From contig JAOAAW010000190.1 in the NCBI GenBank assembly GCA_026418655.1, forward strand, positions 1 through 22,219: 22,219 nucleotides of DNA, read 5' to 3'. This stretch comes from a bacterium. Lineage in GTDB: Bacteria; Ratteibacteria; UBA8468; B48-G9; DTJG01. This document shows, piece by piece, positions 7,964 through 15,110 of the stretch (positions are counted from its first letter, which is position 1; each line of letters begins with the position of its first letter). Below the pieces are notes generated by a model. It saw only the letters and a program-made list of their open reading frames with translations. It was not told where the DNA came from and did not search any database. A program made the translations under genes and the position numbers.

Positions 7964-8689
7964 ATGAAAAAAATTGTAAAGGGATTCACACTTATTGAGA
8001 TTTTGATTACGATTGCAATTATTGCAATCCTTGCATCTATGCTTCTACCCGTCATAAACAGAGCAAAAGAAAAAGCAAGAGAAGTTTCCTGTATGAACAA
8101 TCTCAAACAACTCGGCATAATTTTTCTTCTCTATGCTGAGGATAATGATGACTGGTTACCACCCGGTGCCTGGGGAGAAGCCTTTAGAATTCGTGCAGGA
8201 GTTAGCATGGTCCTGCAGGATAGATATAAGGTCAAGAAACATCTTGTTACATGTGCTTCAGGAGACATGTATAGACGTTATTATGGAAATCCTGGCTGGA
8301 CCTGGCCTTCAAGTGGGGATGCCATGATGAGTTATCATTATGTCGGCGGTGATGGGGGTGTTCCACCCACACAGGGTTCTTACTGGTATGGATGGCACAA
8401 TACATATTTCAACTTAAGCACCCCGCGCAGACCCACACCAAAAACCCGTATAAACGCAAAATGGGCTGACAGAACACCTTTAATGTGGGATATTTCCTAC
8501 GATGCTGCTGATGTCGCAAGCCATTACTGGTATAAAACCCCTGTGAGTAATCATCCGAATCCTGATGGAACAGCGGCCTTCCAGAATGTTCTTTTTCTTG
8601 ATGGACATGTTGAAAAGCAGATACTCTCAAATGGTGTTGGAAAGTATCGCTGGGGACACGACTATTACGATTGGTTCTATCTCAATTAA
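7964..8689 (+). CDS. Type II secretion-like pseudopilin, H-X9-DG family
   Basis: This 241-residue protein has a class III prepilin signal. After six leader residues come the peptidase site G7|F8 (KGFTLIE), the conserved E at +5 and a hydrophobic helix (about 12-30). The processed protein would be methylated and anchored in the inner membrane. The remainder is a mainly soluble domain ending in NVLFLDGHVE, the core of the H-X9-DG prepilin family that is greatly expanded in Planctomycetes and Lentisphaerae. The histidine here (NHPNPDG) is 15 rather than 9 residues before the DG. No secretion ATPase, secretin or prepilin peptidase gene is nearby, so its machinery must lie elsewhere. The start is ATG 7964. 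The upstream TTG 7955 precedes the predicted transcript start and would lengthen the leader. Confidence 0.88.
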   Translation: MKKIVKGFTLIEILITIAIIAILASMLLPVINRAKEKAREVSCMNNLKQLGIIFLLYAEDNDDWLPPGAWGEAFRIRAGVSMVLQDRYKVKKHLVTCASGDMYRRYYGNPGWTWPSSGDAMMSYHYVGGDGGVPPTQGSYWYGWHNTYFNLSTPRRPTPKTRINAKWADRTPLMWDISYDAADVASHYWYKTPVSNHPNPDGTAAFQNVLFLDGHVEKQILSNGVGKYRWGHDYYDWFYLN

Positions 8690-8713
8690 CCGCAAGGAAA
8701 TTTATCAGTTTTT

Positions 8714-8742
8714 TTGACTAACAATCGTAAAAAAAGTATAAT
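8714..8742 (+). promoter_or_regulatory. Sigma-70-type promoter of glnS
   Basis: TTGACT (8714-8719) and TATAAT (8737-8742) are separated by exactly 17 bases, a near-perfect housekeeping promoter. Transcription should start near 8749, leaving a leader of about 20 bases that lacks any purine-rich ribosome binding site. Confidence 0.7.
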
Positions 8743-8768
8743 ATTTCACGTCAAATTCCTACTTTTCT

Positions 8769-10469
8769 ATGGGAAACAAAAAAATTCCAGAAAGACCGGT
8801 TGATTTTATCAGGGAAATTATCAGGGAAGATATTAAAAGCGGAAGATTCGGTGGCAGGGTTCATACTCGATTTCCTCCTGAACCAAATGGCTATCTTCAC
8901 ATTGGCCATGCCAAGGCAATATGCATAAATTTTGACATAGCAAAAGAGTTTGGAGGGAAATGTAATCTGAGGTTCGATGATACAAATCCTGCAAAAGAGG
9001 AAGAAGAATATGTTGAGGCAATAAAGCAGGATATCAGATGGCTTGGCTATGACTGGGAAGATAGACTGTATTTTGCTTCTGACTATTTTGAAAAAATGTA
9101 TGAATATGCAATGATTCTTATCAAAAAGGGTAAGGCATATGTCTGTGATTTGAGTCCTGAAGAGATAAGAGAGTATCGCGGTACTCTCACAGAACCCGGA
9201 AAAGAAAGTCCTTACAGACAAAGGAGTATTGAAGAAAATCTTGATCTTTTTGAAAGGATGAGGAAAGGAGAGTTTCCAGAAGGTTCAAAGACATTGAGAG
9301 CAAAAATTGATATGAGTTCTCCAAATATTAATTTAAGAGATCCTGTGATGTACAGGATAATAAAAAAAATTCCACACCATCGCACAGAATATAAATGGTG
9401 TATTTATCCGACCTATGATTGGGCACATGGGCTTGAAGATTCAATAGAGGGGATAACACATTCACTCTGTTCTCTTGAGTACGAAAACCATAGACCCCTG
9501 TATGACTGGTTTCTTGATCAATTAGGTATCTATCATCCCAGACAGATTGAATTTGCCCGTTTAAATATGACCTATACAGTTCTGAGCAAGAGGTACTTAT
9601 CTGAACTTGTAAAAAGAAAAATTGTCAGAGGATGGGATGATCCCCGCATGCCTACCCTTGCTGGTATGAGACGTGCAGGATACCCACCCGAAGCGATAAG
9701 GAAATTCTGCCGCCAGATTGGTGTTGCAAAAACAGACAGTGTCATTGACATTGAGCTCCTTGAACATTTTGTAAGAGAGTGTCTTAATAGGACAGCGCAG
9801 CGAAGAATGGTGGTGATTAATCCACTTAAACTTGTGATTGAAAATTATCCCGAAGAAAAAGTAGAAGAACTTGTAGCAATCAATAATCCTGAAAATCCTG
9901 ATGACGGAACGAGAAAAATTCCTTTTTCAAAGGTTCTCTACATTGAAAAAGATGATTTTATGGAAAACCCTCCTGAGAAGTTTTACCGTCTTGCGCCCGG
10001 AAGGGAGGTGCGGCTTCGTTATGCATACTTTGTAAAATGTACAGAGGTTGTGAAAGATGCCAGTGGTAATATTGTTGAAATAAGATGCATCTATGACCCT
10101 GGCTCAAGGAATATTTCACAGGATAAAAGAAAATCAAAAGCAATAATTCACTGGGTTTCAGCAAAACATTGTATTGAAATTGAAGTTCGGCTTTACGACA
10201 GGCTTTTTATAAAAAAGGATCCTCTTGAGTTTCCTGAAGGCACTGATTTTACGGCTAATCTTAACCCGAATTCTCTCAAAATAATTGAAAACTGCAAGGC
10301 TGAACCTTATCTTGCAGGTGCGAAATCTGGAGATAGGTTCCAGTTTGAAAGAATCGGTTACTTTGTCTGCGACCCGGATTCAACACAACAAAAACTGGTT
10401 TTTAATAGAACGGTTTCCCTCAAGGATGAGTGGCAAAAGATAAAGAAGTTTTTTACTTCACAGCCTTAA
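8769..10469 (+). CDS. glnS: Glutaminyl-tRNA synthetase
   Basis: GlnRS charges tRNA-Gln directly with glutamine, using ATP, in the cytoplasm. The 566-residue product aligns along its whole length with E. coli GlnRS. It has the class I HIGH motif at 44-47 within FPPEPNGYLHIGHAKA, the KMSKS counterpart VLSKR at 271-275, the GlnRS-specific RFDDTNP, and GWDDPRMPT. The C-terminal beta-barrel anticodon-binding part includes IHWVSA and FNRTV. The PPEPNG form, rather than the PSPTG of GluRS, separates it from glutamyl enzymes. Its presence suggests this organism does not depend solely on the GatCAB amidation route. The last 17 bases overlap, antisense, the end of the PHP gene. It has its own promoter and stands alone rather than in an operon. 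Confidence 0.97.
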   Translation: MGNKKIPERPVDFIREIIREDIKSGRFGGRVHTRFPPEPNGYLHIGHAKAICINFDIAKEFGGKCNLRFDDTNPAKEEEEYVEAIKQDIRWLGYDWEDRLYFASDYFEKMYEYAMILIKKGKAYVCDLSPEEIREYRGTLTEPGKESPYRQRSIEENLDLFERMRKGEFPEGSKTLRAKIDMSSPNINLRDPVMYRIIKKIPHHRTEYKWCIYPTYDWAHGLEDSIEGITHSLCSLEYENHRPLYDWFLDQLGIYHPRQIEFARLNMTYTVLSKRYLSELVKRKIVRGWDDPRMPTLAGMRRAGYPPEAIRKFCRQIGVAKTDSVIDIELLEHFVRECLNRTAQRRMVVINPLKLVIENYPEEKVEELVAINNPENPDDGTRKIPFSKVLYIEKDDFMENPPEKFYRLAPGREVRLRYAYFVKCTEVVKDASGNIVEIRCIYDPGSRNISQDKRKSKAIIHWVSAKHCIEIEVRLYDRLFIKKDPLEFPEGTDFTANLNPNSLKIIENCKAEPYLAGAKSGDRFQFERIGYFVCDPDSTQQKLVFNRTVSLKDEWQKIKKFFTSQP

Positions 10470-11781
10470 GCCTGCAGAAAATTCCCCATGCCTTCCCACC
10501 ATTTGTATCAAACGCTATCACAAGTTGATTTTTTCCTTTTTTTACTTGAGTATAAATTTTTGTCTGGTCTCTAATTGCAGGATTTGTTCCAGGACCATAA
10601 AAAACTTCTTTTTCGTTTAACCATACTCTTACTGGACCATCGTATCCCAGGGAAAGTACTGCCTTTGATTCAAATTCAAACCATACATCTGATACGAGAT
10701 AAATTATTCCTGGTTGGGCATTAGATATTTCCCGGGTATCAACAAATCCTGCAAGTGCTGTCCCAGCACCCTGACAAAATATTTTCTGTTTTGCAAATTT
10801 CAGTGCGTCCCACGTGTTTGTAAAATCAAGATTTGGAATTTCAAGCAATTCAGAAATGTTCCACTGTTGTACATAATCAAGATCATTCTGCGTTTCTTTT
10901 ATTTCAACAGTAATTGGTTGGGTCCATGCCATTTCTTCTGCCTGACCCCAGCATTCAAATCTTATATATTCTGCTTCGGGAGGTATTTCAACCTTAATTG
11001 AATTTCCATGCACTACCTGAAACCTTTTTCCTGTATTCTGAATTGCTGCAATTTTTTTTGCATTTTCGGTTTCGAGATAGATACTAGTATCACTGCATTC
11101 TATGTTCCTGATTACGACGCCGGTGGAACAATAGAAATTGCCTTTCATAACAGCATCAATGATGGATTCTCTATTTTTTTCAGCAAATACCACATTCCAG
11201 CCAAGTCCGTAATCGCCTGGTCTGTGGGAATCATCATTTGCAAAACCCCAGACCTTTTTCCCTTTTGATAGAAGTAGATCCCATTTATTGGTGGCATACT
11301 GACTTCCATCAAGTCTACCAATAACACCATTATATATTTCAATTCCAAGATATCCTGTCCATTCCATAAGTTTTTCAATCGGACAATGGTCGAATTCATT
11401 CTGCCAGTCAGGATGATTTACAACCGCAAAGCCCCTCCCAGTTTGATTAAATATCGCCTGTATCTCATTGAGAATCTTTTGTCTGCTTACGTCAGGAAAA
11501 ATCTCTTTTTCTGAGTCAATATATAAAAGATGGGGTCCATTAGCAGAAATCTCAACCCCTGGAATCAAGATCATACCTCTATCATTAAGGGTTTCATATT
11601 CATTTTCTGTTACAAGCCTATCGTGGTCAGAAAAAGATAGGAAATCATGTTTGAGCTCAGCATACTTATTTATTACATCCTGTGGAGTAAAAACCCCATC
11701 ACTCCTCGTGGTATGGACATGAAAATTTCCTTTCAGCCATTGACCTTTTTTAAAGTTGTACGGACAATTCACGACTATCAT
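10453..11781 (-). CDS. PHP-domain (CehA/McbA-like) metallohydrolase with C-terminal beta-sandwich
   Basis: This 442-residue cytoplasmic-looking protein has no signal peptide. The PHP catalytic domain fills roughly residues 1-225. Its metal-binding motifs are all visible: HVH (H21, H23) with D28, SDHD (52-54), PGVEIS (E77), NHPDW (H123), and ANDDSH (D184, H186). The family hydrolyses phosphoesters or other esters with a cluster of metal ions. This one resembles the CehA/McbA group, whose substrates vary. The last 110 or so residues look like a beta-sandwich with VRVWLNEKEVF and KKGKNQLVIAF, the type often appended to glycan-active enzymes. The start ATG overlaps the amidohydrolase stop by four bases, with GGAGGG five bases upstream. 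It is the third gene of a minus-strand carbohydrate operon. Confidence 0.85.
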   Translation of the reverse strand: MIVVNCPYNFKKGQWLKGNFHVHTTRSDGVFTPQDVINKYAELKHDFLSFSDHDRLVTENEYETLNDRGMILIPGVEISANGPHLLYIDSEKEIFPDVSRQKILNEIQAIFNQTGRGFAVVNHPDWQNEFDHCPIEKLMEWTGYLGIEIYNGVIGRLDGSQYATNKWDLLLSKGKKVWGFANDDSHRPGDYGLGWNVVFAEKNRESIIDAVMKGNFYCSTGVVIRNIECSDTSIYLETENAKKIAAIQNTGKRFQVVHGNSIKVEIPPEAEYIRFECWGQAEEMAWTQPITVEIKETQNDLDYVQQWNISELLEIPNLDFTNTWDALKFAKQKIFCQGAGTALAGFVDTREISNAQPGIIYLVSDVWFEFESKAVLSLGYDGPVRVWLNEKEVFYGPGTNPAIRDQTKIYTQVKKGKNQLVIAFDTNGGKAWGIFCRLKAVK

Positions 11782-12839
11782 ATTTTCCCTCCACTTCCTT
11801 CTTCTGCTTTTTTTAAAATCTTACAGGCATTTTCATAAAAGATTTTTTCAATGTCATGTTTTGAAAGAACCTGCTTTTCAGCTGCTTTTTTGAACGCAGC
11901 TATCTCTTCATATAAAAAAAAGGTTAGTTTCTCCGCCAGTTCGCCATTAACTTCCTGCATATGGATATCATCAGAAACATCGCCATATAATCCCTTTGGC
12001 ACAATATTTACATAAATCCCGTTTGTTGTAATTCTTTTCATTCTCATCCTTGTGATCGGCATGTCAGAGCCAAAAAGGATTCTTTCGGTTCCAACACAAT
12101 CAATTAATTGAAAAAAAATGTTTTCATTTGTATTGGCGCTGATATCAAATAAAATTCTCTTTGTTTTTTTTAAAACTTTAAAAGCATCTCCAGCATCTTC
12201 GTCGCAATAAGCCCTACCCGCATGGGCAACAATGAGATGAAGATTTTCATATTTTTCATCTATTTCAATAAGATTTTTCAGATTTTCTGGATTTTTCAAT
12301 CTATCATCTTTGGGAATATGAAGCATCACAATCCATCCGTTTTTATTATGGACATCAAGATGATGTTTGGGAAAAAAATCAAAAATACTTATCTGGTCAG
12401 AAGGTACATTCGGTATCATAGTCATGTAACTTTTGGCTCCCAAAAATCCACCTGTCTTTATTTTTTCTTCTAATTCTTCTGAAGACCATTTTGGATCGCT
12501 GAATATAAGCGCAGGGTAACCTGTTTTTTTTGAGCACTCGCATACATAATTGTTGATTTTTTCTAAATTGTTCTCTGGAAGATTTGCAAAGATCAATGGA
12601 ATAAACTTTTTTCCGGGAAACATCAATTTATATGTCTCAATCAAATCTTCAATAGGATTTTCTCTTGCAACACGTGATGGCCAGCTTACAACTCGTGGGT
12701 CCTGCTTTTTTTCTAAAGGATAGTCCTTTTTTCTCCATACATGCGTATGAATATCTATAATTTTTTCTGGCAGGAACCCCTTAATTTTTTCATAAAATTC
12801 GATATCACATTGTTTTATTTCTACGAGTTTTTTTCCCAT
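11778..12839 (-). CDS. Amidohydrolase-2 family TIM-barrel metal-dependent hydrolase
   Basis: This 353-residue protein shows the amidohydrolase-related fold. The metal ligands appear in order: DIHTH (H31, H33), a GAKSY segment (K136), LHIPK (H174), VAHAGR (H206) and FGSDMP (D259). This order fits the amidohydrolase-2 group (PF04909-like), which contains hydrolases, decarboxylases and hydratases acting on aromatic or sugar acids. A specific reaction cannot be assigned. No signal peptide is seen. Its start overlaps the GH20-like gene by 19 bases and its stop overlaps the PHP gene by four, so the three are almost certainly one transcript. By analogy with lactonases of this superfamily, a role downstream of a glycosidase is plausible but inferred. 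Confidence 0.82.
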   Translation of the reverse strand: MGKKLVEIKQCDIEFYEKIKGFLPEKIIDIHTHVWRKKDYPLEKKQDPRVVSWPSRVARENPIEDLIETYKLMFPGKKFIPLIFANLPENNLEKINNYVCECSKKTGYPALIFSDPKWSSEELEEKIKTGGFLGAKSYMTMIPNVPSDQISIFDFFPKHHLDVHNKNGWIVMLHIPKDDRLKNPENLKNLIEIDEKYENLHLIVAHAGRAYCDEDAGDAFKVLKKTKRILFDISANTNENIFFQLIDCVGTERILFGSDMPITRMRMKRITTNGIYVNIVPKGLYGDVSDDIHMQEVNGELAEKLTFFLYEEIAAFKKAAEKQVLSKHDIEKIFYENACKILKKAEEGSGGKI

Positions 12840-14965
12840 TTTCTTTTCGCTATTTTATATGCTGTGTTTTTCACCAGGGGCTTCATTTTTTCAATCTCTA
12901 TTCCGGAACCTCTCCAGGAGAGGATTCCTGTCCATACAAGACCTTCTACATAACCAATTTTTTCCCTTGATGGACCGCTTGTCCAGGATGAACCCAGAAT
13001 TCCGTCAGCACCATATTTTTTTACTGAATTTATCCAGTGCAAAATATTTTGTTCCATTGCCCATGGGGTGCAGATAACATCAAAGCCAGATCTTTTCCAT
13101 TTTTCAATTCTTGGATAATCAGTAACATCAGGCATATACTCATAGTCATTAAGAATAACATCTTTAGGAAGATTATTCAATGCCCATACAGGGTCATCAA
13201 GCCACCCGAGTGAATCACCAGGTTTTCTGAAAAGCATGTCGCACCAGATACTTGCTCTTGTTCCACAATTTTTCAAAATGTTATGAAAAAATGATATAGA
13301 GTTTACATAAACCTGGTGGTTTTTGGCATCAGGTTTACATTGACACGAAGGATTGAATCTACCCATCTCATCATAACCGATATTGATAAATTCAGGTTTA
13401 AAAATATCAACCACTTTTTCAAGAAACATTTGCATGATTTCAGTTTCTTTCTTTTGACAGTTGGGACAGAGAATATGTTTTGTTTCACAGCAGACAAGTG
13501 GTTCTATGTGTAATTTTCTAAGCTCTTCAGCAAATATTTTCATTCTTTTTTCCTCAATAGCATCTTCAATCGGGACAATACCCATCAATGGCTTTTCAAA
13601 AATTATTTTTTCAGGACTCAAATATACCATAAACATATTGAAACGAAACCTTGTCAGCACACCCATGGCAAATTTTATTGTCAAATAATCCCAGTTTCTT
13701 CCTGATGGGAACATAAGCATTCCTCTTTTTATAATCTCGGGTCTGTCTTCTACATGGCAACAGGGTAAAACAATTCTGTTTTTAGTTTTTACAGCAAGGT
13801 CAAGAAATGTTTGAAATGCGTACACGATAGATTGTTTCGTCCCAGTAATAATTACTTCACAAGGATTTATTTCCATTCTGTATGATTGCACATCAGTTTG
13901 TGGCTGTAAAACAATTCTTATATTTTTTCCATCAGTTGAACTATTTGGCTTTATTCCAAACTCAAGATTAAGTTGTCTTGAAAAAAGTTGCGTTTCAAAT
14001 TCTGCATTATTAGGGTAAACAAATACACTTGAATCAAGAACAAAATTTCCCTGTTTCTTGATAAATTTTTCAGGTAAAAATAAAAGGTTTTTTATCCTAT
14101 CTTCAACATTTTCTTTCAAAGATACAGAAATTTTTCTCTCTGGAATGCTGCAAATTTTTTTCCTGACACATTCTATTTGACTGTCATTTCTCAATTTTTT
14201 ACAGATGTCAGGTAAAATATGGAATCTATGGACATTGACAATCTCACCGTTTTTATCCAGCATTATTTCAGGTGAATATCCCGCACACTGTCCATTGTCA
14301 CCAGCAATGTATCTTGATACATACTGAATTCCTGAAAATGTAAATATAACTCCTGATTTGTTGTAATGATTTATGTATGCTGCCCAGTTTTCAGAAGGTC
14401 TTACAGCAAAACAATCAAGTTCATCATATGGAGGAAAGCCGAGTTCATCAATTCCATCTTCCCGCGGAACTATAAAGCCGATTTTTTCTCTGTGATCATC
14501 AGAGTTCCAAACAAAAAAATGCTCAATCTGAAGATTTTTTATTCTGTTTTCGGTATTAATAAGCTTACAGATATAGATAAAATATGGCTTATTCTGTTCA
14601 ATTTCATACATTTTCTCAAAACGTACGCCATTTTTCTCTATAACACACCAAACCACCACCTTTTTTTTAAGTTTTTGAATCTTTACTGGTTCCGAAAGCG
14701 GGATATCATATCCAATAGCATTTTCAGATAAAACTCCAGCTGCACCATCTCTGGCATTTCCTGTTTTCACCCAGCTTGTTATTCCATAAGGGAATTTACT
14801 TCTTGCCGCAAGTGAAAAAATTCTTTTTGATAGATATTTGTATCTTTTTTTTTGGTCTGAAATCTGTAAAATTCTTCCATCAAATTCAAGTATTTCAAGA
14901 GTGAAAAGTCCATTAGAAACATTGTAAACCGTTTTTTCTTCAGTAGTGATTTTTTTTATCTTCAT
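12821..14965 (-). CDS. GH20-like glycoside hydrolase with large N-terminal beta domain
   Basis: The 714-residue product has no signal peptide. The C-terminal half resembles family 20 glycosidases. A short alpha/beta domain (about 310-400, with VIITGTKQSIVYAFQTFLDL) leads into a TIM barrel that opens with VEDRPEIIKRGMLM. The paired acids D532 and E533 in FINIGYDEMG sit where GH20 enzymes have their catalytic Asp-Glu. Family members release terminal N-acetylhexosamines by substrate-assisted catalysis. The first 280 or so residues look like a beta-rich domain of unknown function. Cysteines at 492, 493, 500, 503, 541 and 543 flank the catalytic pair and may bind a metal. It is the first gene of the minus-strand operon. 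Actual activity on N-acetylglucosaminides is unproven, since many GH20-like proteins diverge. Confidence 0.7.
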   Translation of the reverse strand: MKIKKITTEEKTVYNVSNGLFTLEILEFDGRILQISDQKKRYKYLSKRIFSLAARSKFPYGITSWVKTGNARDGAAGVLSENAIGYDIPLSEPVKIQKLKKKVVVWCVIEKNGVRFEKMYEIEQNKPYFIYICKLINTENRIKNLQIEHFFVWNSDDHREKIGFIVPREDGIDELGFPPYDELDCFAVRPSENWAAYINHYNKSGVIFTFSGIQYVSRYIAGDNGQCAGYSPEIMLDKNGEIVNVHRFHILPDICKKLRNDSQIECVRKKICSIPERKISVSLKENVEDRIKNLLFLPEKFIKKQGNFVLDSSVFVYPNNAEFETQLFSRQLNLEFGIKPNSSTDGKNIRIVLQPQTDVQSYRMEINPCEVIITGTKQSIVYAFQTFLDLAVKTKNRIVLPCCHVEDRPEIIKRGMLMFPSGRNWDYLTIKFAMGVLTRFRFNMFMVYLSPEKIIFEKPLMGIVPIEDAIEEKRMKIFAEELRKLHIEPLVCCETKHILCPNCQKKETEIMQMFLEKVVDIFKPEFINIGYDEMGRFNPSCQCKPDAKNHQVYVNSISFFHNILKNCGTRASIWCDMLFRKPGDSLGWLDDPVWALNNLPKDVILNDYEYMPDVTDYPRIEKWKRSGFDVICTPWAMEQNILHWINSVKKYGADGILGSSWTSGPSREKIGYVEGLVWTGILSWRGSGIEIEKMKPLVKNTAYKIAKRKWEKNS

Positions 14966-15110
14966 TGTACCCCCAAGGTTTTAATAAGTTTTTTCTAACA
15001 ATTGTACCATAAATTCAGTAGCATAATTGTTAATAATTACTCAACGATTTGACATATTGAACAACTTGTTAATAGCCGTGGTATAATAAAATTTAACCAT
15101 GGGAGGAATT
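14966..15110. promoter_or_regulatory. Divergent regulatory region with TTGTT/AACAA palindromes
   Basis: This 145-base AT-rich gap separates the two halves of the carbohydrate locus. The plus-strand promoter candidate is TGGTATAAT (15079-15087), an extended -10, with a weak TTGAAC 19 bases upstream. The minus-strand candidate is TGGTACAAT (complement of 15001-15009). Repeated motifs are the palindrome ACAATTGT (14998-15005), an 8-base inverted repeat TAACAATT/AATTGTTA (14996-15003 and 15025-15032), the palindrome AACAACTTGTT (15060-15070), and two direct copies of TTGTTAATA (15027 and 15066). One palindrome covers each promoter. This suggests a shared regulator, but no regulator gene is in the window. 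Confidence 0.45.

Noticed and set aside
15049..15087. TTGACA (15049-15054) as the -35 partner of TATAAT (15082-15087)
   Set aside because: The spacer would be 27 bases, too long. The extended -10 or TTGAAC at 15057 is more plausible.
15099..15110. ATG 15099 as start of the DUF4838-type gene
   Set aside because: GGGAGG (15101-15106) lies just after it and is correctly placed for ATG 15111.
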